Shown here in pieces: positions 1-5,064 of a DNA stretch of 5,064 nt. Both the position numbers and the translations under genes were made by a program. Source of the stretch: Porticoccus sp. GTDB taxonomy: Bacteria; Pseudomonadota; Gammaproteobacteria; Pseudomonadales; Porticoccaceae. The stretch is taken from positions 1-5,064 of the forward strand of contig DRHD01000247.1 of NCBI GenBank assembly GCA_011049795.1. The letters run 5' to 3'. Position 1 is the stretch's first letter; each line of letters opens with the position of its first letter. The notes beneath the pieces are model-generated. The model did no database searches. It saw nothing but the letters and a program-made list of their open reading frames with translations, and was not told the DNA's origin.

Positions 1-300
1 GCAGAACGGTTTACCGCAGATACCGCTTTACGACTGGGCTTAATTAGCGAAGTTGTCACCGCAGCAGAATTAGATAACACGCTTAATAACATGATTAATG
101 CCCTGCTAGGCAATGGCCCAAAAGCCATCACTGCCGCCAAACAATTAATCGCCACGATTAAGCATCAAGCCATCGATCAACGCTTGATCAATGAAACCAG
201 CCAGCTAATCGCCAGCATTCGTAGTTCAGCAGAGGGCAAAGAAGGCTTGAATGCCTTTCTTGAAAAACGCGCCGCTAACTGGGCTCCCGAACAACTGTAG
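1..300 (+). CDS. liuC: Enoyl-CoA hydratase family protein, probable methylglutaconyl-CoA hydratase (5' truncated by window)
   Basis: An open frame runs from base 1 to the TAG at 298-300 and encodes the last 99 residues of a crotonase-fold protein. The visible part starts with AERFTADTALRLGLISEVV, the typical crotonase stretch (helix, then LGL-V-EVV) just after the active-site half. It ends with SAEGKEGLNAFLEKR, the usual C-terminal 'S-EG-EG--AF-EKR' tail of enoyl-CoA hydratases. Family members are about 260 residues, so roughly 160 residues, including the oxyanion-hole and catalytic glutamate region, lie outside the window. The ATG at 91 is internal and not the start. The methylglutaconyl-CoA hydratase assignment (3-methylglutaconyl-CoA to HMG-CoA, leucine degradation) rests on context: it directly precedes the methylcrotonyl-CoA carboxylase alpha and HMG-CoA lyase genes, the liuC-liuD-liuE order known from Pseudomonas. 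The crotonase family call is firm; the exact substrate is inferred. Confidence 0.85.
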   Translation, partial: AERFTADTALRLGLISEVVTAAELDNTLNNMINALLGNGPKAITAAKQLIATIKHQAIDQRLINETSQLIASIRSSAEGKEGLNAFLEKRAANWAPEQL

Positions 301-302
301 GA
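299..302 (+). promoter_or_regulatory. Ribosome binding site of liuD, overlapping the liuC stop codon
   Basis: AGGA lies 6 bases before the ATG at 309, and its first two bases are the last two of the liuC TAG stop. This supports the ATG at 309 as the liuD start and suggests ribosomes finishing liuC hand over to liuD. The GGATCC here is a chance BamHI site within native sequence. Confidence 0.6.
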
Positions 303-308
303 TCCATT

Positions 309-2321
309 ATGTTTACTAAAATCCTGATTGCCAATCGCGGTGAAATAGCTTGTCGAATTATCAAAACAGCACAGCGAATGGGCATACGCACCGTTGCCAT
401 TTTTTCTGATGCCGACAGCCAGGCCTTACATGTCGCCATGGCCGACGAAGCCGTCCATATCGGCGCCTCACCCTCGAGAGACTCATACTTACAAAAAGAT
501 CGTGTTATTGCAGCGGCAATAAAAACCGGCGCACAGGCCATCCATCCCGGTTACGGTTTTCTCAGTGAGAATGCACAATTTTGCCAACAGTGCATAGACA
601 ATAAACTCGTGTTTATTGGCCCACCTCGCCACGCCATAGAAGCCATGGGCTCAAAATCCGCCGCCAAAACCATTATGGGAAAAGCAGCAGTACCCTTGGT
701 ACCGGGCTACCACGGTGAAGACCAAAACCCAGCCATATTAAAACAAGCCGCCGATGAGATGGGTTACCCGGTACTGTTGAAAGCCGCTGCTGGCGGTGGC
801 GGTAAAGGTATGCGACAGGTTCACTCGGCGGCAGAATTTGATCAGGCACTGGCAGCAGCAAAGCGTGAATCTCTCAATGCCTTCAACGACGACAACATGT
901 TGGTAGAAAAATATTTAACCGAACCAAGACACGTAGAAATTCAAATTTTCTGCGACCAACAAGGCAATGCCGTTTATTTGGCAGAGCGCGATTGCTCGAT
1001 ACAACGCCGCCATCAAAAAGTTATCGAAGAAGCTCCAGCCCCCGGTATGACTGAAGCACTGCGACAACAAATGGGCACCGCGGCGATTAGTGCCGCCAAA
1101 GCGATTAATTATGAAGGCGCTGGCACCGTTGAATTTTTGTTGGATAAAGACGGTTCATTTTATTTTATGGAAATGAATACACGCCTACAGGTGGAACACC
1201 CCGTCACCGAAATGATCACCGGACAGGATCTGGTCGAATGGCAATTGCGTGTCGCCGCAGGAGAAGATCTGCCCCTGCAACAGTCCGACATTAAAATAAA
1301 CGGACATGCCTTTGAAGCACGTATTTATGCAGAAGATCCTGACAATGATTTTCTGCCGGTAACGGGAACACTATCCTATGTTGAAACGCCGGTAGAAAAT
1401 GCACACATCCGTGTGGATAGCGGTGTACGGCAAGGTGATGAAGTGAGCGTGCATTACGACCCGATGATTGCCAAGCTTATAGTATGGGATGAAAACCGCG
1501 ACCGCGCGTTAAAACGCTTAAGCAAGGCCTTGTCGGAGTACCGTATCAAGGGAATGACAACCAATATTAATTTTCTCTATAACCTAAGCAGTTGCACCCC
1601 CTTCGCTCAAGCAGATCTGGATACCGGTTTTATTGAAAAACATCACCATGAAATTTTTCACCATAGTGAAAAAGATATTAACGCCGATATTCCGCTAGCC
1701 GCACTGTTTCTCATTCTTAAGCAACAACAACAGGCGCAACAGCAAGCCGTACATTCTACAGACCCCCACTCACCCTGGCACCACACTAACGCCTGGCGAT
1801 TAAATGAAGCCCACAGCTATCACTTAAGCCTGCACTGTCACTCTCAGAAGATAGAGGTAGAAGTTGAATACACCGGGCAAGACAGCCACCAGCAGTATCG
1901 TATTCACTTTGCTGATCAATGCGTCATCGCTGATGGCCACCTTACCGGCTCACTATTAACCAGCACGATCAATGGCTACCGAAGTCGAACAACGATTGCT
2001 GAACACGATGACGAATACAGCCTGTATAAACAAGACTATGCCTTTACCTTCGGACTTATCCCCGACGACATCGGCGAATCCAATACCAGCACGACTGATG
2101 ACAGTTTAAACGCACCGATGAATGGCACCATCGTTGAGTTACTGGTTGAACTGAACAGTCCCGTCAAACAAGATCAGGCCTTACTCATTATGGAGGCGAT
2201 GAAAATGGAACATACAATCCGCGCCCCCTATGACGGCACCGTGCAAGAGTTTTATTATCAGGCTGGCAATCTGGTTGACGGTGGTGCAGAACTGATGGCT
2301 TTTGAGAAAAAATCAGTATGA
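309..2321 (+). CDS. liuD: Methylcrotonyl-CoA carboxylase, biotin-containing alpha subunit
   Basis: This 670-residue biotin-dependent acyl-CoA carboxylase alpha subunit carboxylates its own biotin using ATP and bicarbonate; the beta subunit (LiuB, not in the window) transfers the carboxyl group to 3-methylcrotonyl-CoA in leucine degradation. Domains in order: biotin carboxylase N-terminal domain (1-110, [13 protein letters not shown] at 5-17), ATP-grasp (about 115-320), biotin carboxylase C-terminal domain (about 335-442), a less conserved subunit-contact (BT) region (about 450-595), and a biotinyl domain (about 600-667). Residues matching the E. coli AccC active site are present: K116, K158, the glycine loop [10 protein letters not shown] (160-169), K237, E275, E288, N290, R292, Q294, E296 and R338. 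Biotin is attached at K632 in EAMKMEH. The start has an AGGA site at proper spacing. Neighbouring liuC and HMG-CoA lyase favour methylcrotonyl-CoA over propionyl-CoA or geranyl-CoA (AtuF); sequence alone does not exclude those. Length is normal for the family. Confidence 0.93.
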   Translation: MFTKILIANRGEIACRIIKTAQRMGIRTVAIFSDADSQALHVAMADEAVHIGASPSRDSYLQKDRVIAAAIKTGAQAIHPGYGFLSENAQFCQQCIDNKLVFIGPPRHAIEAMGSKSAAKTIMGKAAVPLVPGYHGEDQNPAILKQAADEMGYPVLLKAAAGGGGKGMRQVHSAAEFDQALAAAKRESLNAFNDDNMLVEKYLTEPRHVEIQIFCDQQGNAVYLAERDCSIQRRHQKVIEEAPAPGMTEALRQQMGTAAISAAKAINYEGAGTVEFLLDKDGSFYFMEMNTRLQVEHPVTEMITGQDLVEWQLRVAAGEDLPLQQSDIKINGHAFEARIYAEDPDNDFLPVTGTLSYVETPVENAHIRVDSGVRQGDEVSVHYDPMIAKLIVWDENRDRALKRLSKALSEYRIKGMTTNINFLYNLSSCTPFAQADLDTGFIEKHHHEIFHHSEKDINADIPLAALFLILKQQQQAQQQAVHSTDPHSPWHHTNAWRLNEAHSYHLSLHCHSQKIEVEVEYTGQDSHQQYRIHFADQCVIADGHLTGSLLTSTINGYRSRTTIAEHDDEYSLYKQDYAFTFGLIPDDIGESNTSTTDDSLNAPMNGTIVELLVELNSPVKQDQALLIMEAMKMEHTIRAPYDGTVQEFYYQAGNLVDGGAELMAFEKKSV

Positions 2322-3223
2322 ACACGCTGCCAAAGAACGTCCGTATTGTAGAAGTAGGCCCCAGAGATGGCCTGCAAAATGAAAAAGAAAATATCTCCAC
2401 GCAAACGAAAATCGATTTCATAGACATGCTAGGTGATGCTGGCGTCAGCACCATTGAAGCCGGCAGCTTTGTAAACCCACAATGGGTTCCACAAATGGCC
2501 AGTAGCGAAGAGGTTTTCACTCAAATAAAACGGCTATACCATGTAAGCTACGCTGCACTCACCCCCAACCTCAAAGGATTTGAACGGGCGCTATCAGCGA
2601 ACGCCACAGAAGTGGCGATTTTTGCAGCTGCCTCGGAAACCTTCAGCCAAAAAAACATAAACTGCTCTATTGCCGACAGTATTGAACGCTTTATCCCGGT
2701 GATGGCAGCCGCAAAAAAAGAAGGCATCCCGGTGCGAGCTTATGTCTCCTGTGTGGTGGGCTGTCCCTATGAAGGCGCTATTGATCCGGAAAAAGTACGC
2801 AGGCTATCAACCCAACTCATCGAACTCGGCTGTTATGAAGTCTCTTTAGGCGACACCATCGGCGTGGGCACGGCGGCAAGTATTGGCCGAATGCTTGCAA
2901 CCGTCAGCAAAGATATTCCATTCAACAAACTGGCCGTACACTTTCACGATACCTACGGCCAGGCTTTAACCAACATATATACGGCTTTGCAAATGGGCAT
3001 TAGTGTTATCGATAGTTCGGTAGCAGGTTTGGGAGGCTGCCCCTATGCGGACGGCGCATCGGGTAATGTGGCTACCGAGGATGTGGTGTATTTATTAAAT
3101 GGACTTGGCATAGAGACTGGGATTAATCTGCAGCAGTTAATTGCTGCCGGAAATTTTATTTCTGAAAAATTTGGCCGCAGCAATCAGTCCAAAGTAGCGC
3201 TGGCGTTAACGAGCAAAAAATAG
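2318..3223 (+). CDS. liuE: Hydroxymethylglutaryl-CoA lyase
   Basis: This 301-residue TIM-barrel lyase cleaves (S)-3-hydroxy-3-methylglutaryl-CoA to acetoacetate and acetyl-CoA, the last step of leucine degradation, in the cytoplasm. The N-terminal [12 protein letters not shown] (11-22) carries the catalytic Arg16 and the metal ligand Asp17. Glu47, metal ligands His208 and His210 ([10 protein letters not shown]), the catalytic-loop Cys241 in the family signature [17 protein letters not shown] (234-250), and Asn250 all match human HMGCL positions 72, 233, 235, 266 and 275 at a constant offset of 25. All the key residues I checked are present, so it should be active. The ATG overlaps the liuD stop as ATGA. 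Only a weak GAG (2304-2306) lies upstream, so translation probably depends on coupling with liuD. No mitochondrial-type extension is expected or seen. An older synonym is mvaB. Confidence 0.95.
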   Translation: MNTLPKNVRIVEVGPRDGLQNEKENISTQTKIDFIDMLGDAGVSTIEAGSFVNPQWVPQMASSEEVFTQIKRLYHVSYAALTPNLKGFERALSANATEVAIFAAASETFSQKNINCSIADSIERFIPVMAAAKKEGIPVRAYVSCVVGCPYEGAIDPEKVRRLSTQLIELGCYEVSLGDTIGVGTAASIGRMLATVSKDIPFNKLAVHFHDTYGQALTNIYTALQMGISVIDSSVAGLGGCPYADGASGNVATEDVVYLLNGLGIETGINLQQLIAAGNFISEKFGRSNQSKVALALTSKK

Positions 3224-3238
3224 ATAAGCACGCTATCC
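3215..3238 (-). terminator. Weak candidate rho-independent terminator downstream of ampE
   Basis: On the - strand, GATAG-cgtgc-TTATC (3237 to 3223) can fold into a stem of four Watson-Crick pairs plus G-U pairs at each end, followed two bases later by six Ts (3220-3215). The layout resembles an intrinsic terminator, but the stem is short and AU-rich, and the signal sits on the liuE stop codon. No comparable hairpin plus T-run was found on the + strand for the liu operon. Confidence 0.22.
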
Positions 3239-3257
3239 CCTCAAACCACATCTATCC

Positions 3258-4127
3258 CTATCCGGAAAACAGCGTCAGCATCGCAATAATCACCAACCAA
3301 CAAATCACACTACGCGATAACAATGACTGCAACGCCAACATTTCCTGCCGGCCAAACTCAATAAAATGTTCTTTATCGGCAGGATAGACTCGCTGTTCAT
3401 CAACACCTTTAATCGATGCGACAGCACAGGCATCCAACAATTCTGATGATGGCTGATTATCAAATATTTTCTGCCAGAAACTCTGGAACCCGCTGACAAA
3501 ATTTCCGGTCAATGAAAAAGAAATCACCAAAAATCGTACTGGCAGCCAATCTAAATAATGCACAAAACGTAACGCCAATAGCTTATCCGCCGGCTCAATA
3601 ATATCGCTACGTCCAGACAAATAACTCAAGCGGTAAACCACAGCCCCCACCGGCCCTAGCACTAAAAACCAAAATACCACAGCGAACCAACGTTCAAATC
3701 CTTCGAACAAAAAAGCTGCACGAACATGTTCATGCAAGGACACATGATCACCAATAGCATCACTCTGTTCAAAATCGCCTATGGCTAAAGCTTGCTCATA
3801 AGCGCTTTCAAAATTACCATGATTCCAGGCACTGAGATAACGCTGCAGGTTTTCGCTGACATCACCTCGACCCAGACTAAATAACAAAATGGCGATATAG
3901 AGCATTAAAGATAGCAAGCCAAACAAAACAGCATGAAAGAATAACTGTAATGCCAATACCAGCAATGCAGGAATACCAACCAATACCAGCAGACGCAAGT
4001 GAGGCGAAGGCAAGCGGTCTTTAATTATTCCACTAAATCTATAAAACCAACTATCGCGTTGAAAAGGACCGCCAGACCCCCACAACTGCAACAGCCCAAG
4101 AACAATTAATAGCGTTAGAAATTCCAT
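3258..4127 (-). CDS. ampE: AmpE, inner-membrane protein of the ampDE operon
   Basis: This 289-residue integral membrane protein has the same length and layout as E. coli AmpE (284). Hydrophobic segments lie at about 1-16 (N-terminal, less certain), 43-62, 65-85, 146-169 and 271-288, with a moderately hydrophobic stretch near 199-214. A mainly hydrophilic section (about 86-145) lies between the second and third strong segments. The best family marker is HYLDWLPVRFLVISFSLTG (190-208), matching the LDWVPVR segment of E. coli AmpE, together with GPVGAVVYR (158-166). In the family, AmpE is linked to AmpD and beta-lactamase induction, and a sensor or transport role has been proposed, but the biochemical function is not settled. 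It lies 41 bp downstream of ampD on the same strand, so the two are probably co-transcribed. A TTG one codon upstream (4130) is possible; I prefer the ATG, where a weak GAAG sits 7 bases upstream. Confidence 0.88.
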   Translation of the reverse strand: MEFLTLLIVLGLLQLWGSGGPFQRDSWFYRFSGIIKDRLPSPHLRLLVLVGIPALLVLALQLFFHAVLFGLLSLMLYIAILLFSLGRGDVSENLQRYLSAWNHGNFESAYEQALAIGDFEQSDAIGDHVSLHEHVRAAFLFEGFERWFAVVFWFLVLGPVGAVVYRLSYLSGRSDIIEPADKLLALRFVHYLDWLPVRFLVISFSLTGNFVSGFQSFWQKIFDNQPSSELLDACAVASIKGVDEQRVYPADKEHFIEFGRQEMLALQSLLSRSVICWLVIIAMLTLFSG

Positions 4128-4168
4128 CAATCAGCTTCACTTTATAAGTGGTTAAAAGTAAAAATGGG

Positions 4169-4738
4169 CTACGGAAGGGACGATTTGTATAACGCCCAAT
4201 CAAAAGTCGGCCCTGGATCGGTTTTACGCCCGGGAGCAATATCACTATGCCCTACAATTCGATCTCGAGTAATGTCAGGATAAGCGCTAATGAGCTGCTT
4301 AGTTAATGAAATCAGCGCCTGATATTGAGAGTCGGTATAAACGCAATCATCAGTGCCTTCTAATTCAATCCCAATACTATAGTCATTACAAGCCTGCCGA
4401 CCATTGAAGCTTGACCGCCCCGCATGCCATGCGCGTAAATTCATCGGTACAAACTGGGTAACATCACCATCGCGATTAATAAAGAAATGAGAAGAAACCT
4501 GTAGATCGCGCAAACTATCAAAATCAGGGTGAGATTCACAGTCAAGGCAATTAGTAAATAGGCGCTCCACACAATCACCACCAAATTCACCCGCAGGTAG
4601 GCTGATATTGTGGATTACCAATAAATTAATATCAGTGTTATCGGGGCGTTGATTACAGTTAGAGGATGGTACTTGGCGCACATTATCCAGCCAGTGATCA
4701 TCCAATTGCCAAGTATTTGTAGATTGATTCAACAGCAA
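4169..4738 (-). CDS. ampD: 1,6-anhydro-N-acetylmuramyl-L-alanine amidase AmpD
   Basis: This is a 189-residue cytosolic zinc amidase of the amidase_2/PGRP fold that cuts the amide bond between 1,6-anhydro-MurNAc and L-Ala of recycled muropeptides. It thereby supports peptidoglycan recycling and limits the AmpR-activating ligand. Zinc ligands are His43 (VIHNISLPAGEFGG), His164 (VGHSDIAPGRKTDPGP) and Asp174; catalytic Glu125 lies in SIGIELEGTD and Lys172 is present. These correspond to E. coli H34, H154, D164, E116 and K162. RAWHAG (102-107) is also typical. There is no signal peptide, so it is AmpD proper, not an exported AmpDh2/AmpDh3-type amidase. The start is unusual: an in-frame stop lies at 4748-4750, and the first ATG codon is residue 99, beyond the first zinc ligand. 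The start must therefore be non-ATG, either TTG at 4738 or TTG at 4732; a GGGG run lies 8 bases before the latter. The upstream gap may carry its own promoter. Confidence 0.94.
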   Translation of the reverse strand: MLLNQSTNTWQLDDHWLDNVRQVPSSNCNQRPDNTDINLLVIHNISLPAGEFGGDCVERLFTNCLDCESHPDFDSLRDLQVSSHFFINRDGDVTQFVPMNLRAWHAGRSSFNGRQACNDYSIGIELEGTDDCVYTDSQYQALISLTKQLISAYPDITRDRIVGHSDIAPGRKTDPGPTFDWALYKSSLP

Positions 4739-4746
4739 TACCCCAA

Positions 4747-4772
4747 CTCAATAGCGAACAATGGTTATTGAG
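4747..4772. repeat. Perfect 7-bp inverted repeat in the ampD leader
   Basis: CTCAATA (4747-4753) and TATTGAG (4766-4772) are exact reverse complements separated by 12 bases. The dyad lies between the candidate -10 box and the ampD start, ending about 8 bases before the TTG at 4738. It could be an operator for a dimeric regulator, a leader hairpin next to the ribosome site, or chance in an AT-rich gap. There is no T-run after it, so it is not an intrinsic terminator. Confidence 0.45.
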
Positions 4773-4774
4773 CA

Positions 4775-4803
4775 AGGATAGTACAAGCTTGAATGGGGAA
4801 CAA
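4775..4803 (-). promoter_or_regulatory. Candidate sigma-70 promoter for ampD-ampE
   Basis: On the - strand, TTGTTC (4803-4798) and TATCCT (4780-4775) are separated by exactly 17 bases. They match 3 of 6 and 4 of 6 of the -35 and -10 consensus. Transcription would begin near 4768, giving a leader of about 30 nt before ampD. The spacing is ideal but the boxes are mediocre, so this is only a candidate. Read-through from the DUF1631 gene is an alternative. Confidence 0.3.
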
Positions 4804-4814
4804 ACTAAAGTGGA

Positions 4815-5063
4815 CTAAGAGCCAGCTTTCATCGAGCGAAGATTGCCAATAACAGACTCCAGCGCTCGATCAAATAACAAGCCCTCATCCAAGGTACTGA
4901 TTTGACCATTTTTAATCGCCACGGCAAGACCCTGGCGATGATATTCTGCTACTTTCATACCCGAGCGGTTAACAAAAATATATTTACCGGTGCTACGAAT
5001 AATGGCCGCCAGGCGACAGCGGAATTTTTTGCCGTCATCCTGATGTAACTCAACCCAATTACC
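4815..5063 (-). CDS. DUF1631 family protein, C-terminal 82 residues (5' end outside window)
   Basis: The - strand frame enters at the window edge and ends with TAG at 4817-4815. It encodes 82 residues with the pattern of the DUF1631 C-terminus: GNWVELHQDDGKKFRCRLA, then STGKYIFVNRSGMKVAEY, then LFDRALESVIGNLRSM. The family is large (several hundred residues) and functionally uncharacterised; some database entries call it 'thymidine phosphorylase' without basis visible here. The tail reads as alternating beta strands followed by a helix, which loosely recalls a PilZ-like barrel; that is inference only. From memory, a DUF1631 gene also lies between nadC and ampD in Pseudomonas, which supports the call. 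It is 76 bp upstream of ampD on the same strand. The ATG inside this fragment is an internal Met, not a start. Confidence 0.8.
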   Translation of the reverse strand, partial: GNWVELHQDDGKKFRCRLAAIIRSTGKYIFVNRSGMKVAEYHRQGLAVAIKNGQISTLDEGLLFDRALESVIGNLRSMKAGS

Positions 5064-5064
5064 C

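Noticed and set aside
300..305. GGATCC (BamHI) at the liuC-liuD junction, considered as a cloning scar
   Set aside because: Both flanking genes keep the normal operon spacing and the site forms part of a sensible Shine-Dalgarno sequence; a 6-bp site is easily due to chance.
275..541. 88-residue open frame on the - strand
   Set aside because: It lies antisense to the conserved biotin carboxylase N-terminal domain of liuD and the end of liuC, and resembles no family I know; it is a shadow of the real gene.
673..861. 62-residue open frame on the - strand
   Set aside because: It is antisense to the ATP-grasp glycine loop of liuD and shows no recognisable motif.
309..2321. Alternative reading as geranyl-CoA carboxylase alpha (AtuF) or propionyl-CoA carboxylase alpha
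   Set aside because: The next gene is HMG-CoA lyase and the previous one a crotonase, fitting the liu leucine pathway; the atu cluster as I know it lacks HMG-CoA lyase. Not fully excluded without the beta subunit.
2188..2520. 110-residue open frame on the - strand
   Set aside because: It is antisense to the biotinyl domain of liuD and the active-site start of liuE, both clearly real, and its low-complexity Ser/Phe/Pro composition is typical of a shadow frame.
3224..3257. Terminator for the liu operon on the + strand
   Set aside because: No stable hairpin followed by a T-run is visible in the gap or just beyond it.
3305..3499. 64-residue open frame on the - strand inside ampE
   Set aside because: It is an out-of-frame copy of ampE sequence on the same strand with no independent support.
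4051..4245. 64-residue open frame on the - strand spanning the ampD-ampE gap
   Set aside because: It overlaps conserved ends of both ampD and ampE in another frame and has no ribosome site or recognisable domain.

Overview
This window looks like ordinary chromosome from a gammaproteobacterium, probably a marine member of the Cellvibrionales/Pseudomonadales side. The grounds are a liu-type leucine catabolism cluster next to an ampD-ampE pair preceded by a DUF1631 gene, with moderate, not GC-rich, base composition. The placement is inference from gene content and order; there is no rRNA or other marker gene here. I found no mobile element, CRISPR array, tRNA or rRNA, and no convincing sign of a new system.

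Left part (1-3223, + strand): the 3' end of a leucine/isovalerate degradation operon. It holds the C-terminal 99 residues of an enoyl-CoA hydratase family protein (liuC, methylglutaconyl-CoA hydratase), the complete biotin-carrying alpha subunit of methylcrotonyl-CoA carboxylase (liuD) and a complete hydroxymethylglutaryl-CoA lyase (liuE). In pathway order, LiuD (with the beta subunit LiuB, expected upstream outside the window) carboxylates 3-methylcrotonyl-CoA, LiuC hydrates 3-methylglutaconyl-CoA to HMG-CoA, and LiuE splits HMG-CoA into acetyl-CoA and acetoacetate. The genes are packed tightly: 8 bp between liuC and liuD, and a 4-base ATGA overlap between liuD and liuE.

Right part (3258-5063, - strand): reading right to left, the C-terminus of a DUF1631 protein, then ampD (cytosolic anhydro-muropeptide amidase) and ampE (inner-membrane partner protein). 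AmpD removes the peptide from recycled 1,6-anhydro-muropeptides, and in organisms with AmpR/AmpC it keeps the beta-lactamase inducer low. Neither ampR nor ampC is in the window. The 76 bp between the DUF1631 gene and ampD contains a possible promoter and a perfect 7-bp inverted repeat. ampD has no ATG available and must start at TTG or another non-ATG codon.

The two blocks converge with only 34 bp between the stop codons of liuE and ampE. The only terminator-like signal there is a weak one for the ampE side. No gene-free stretch exceeds 300 bases.
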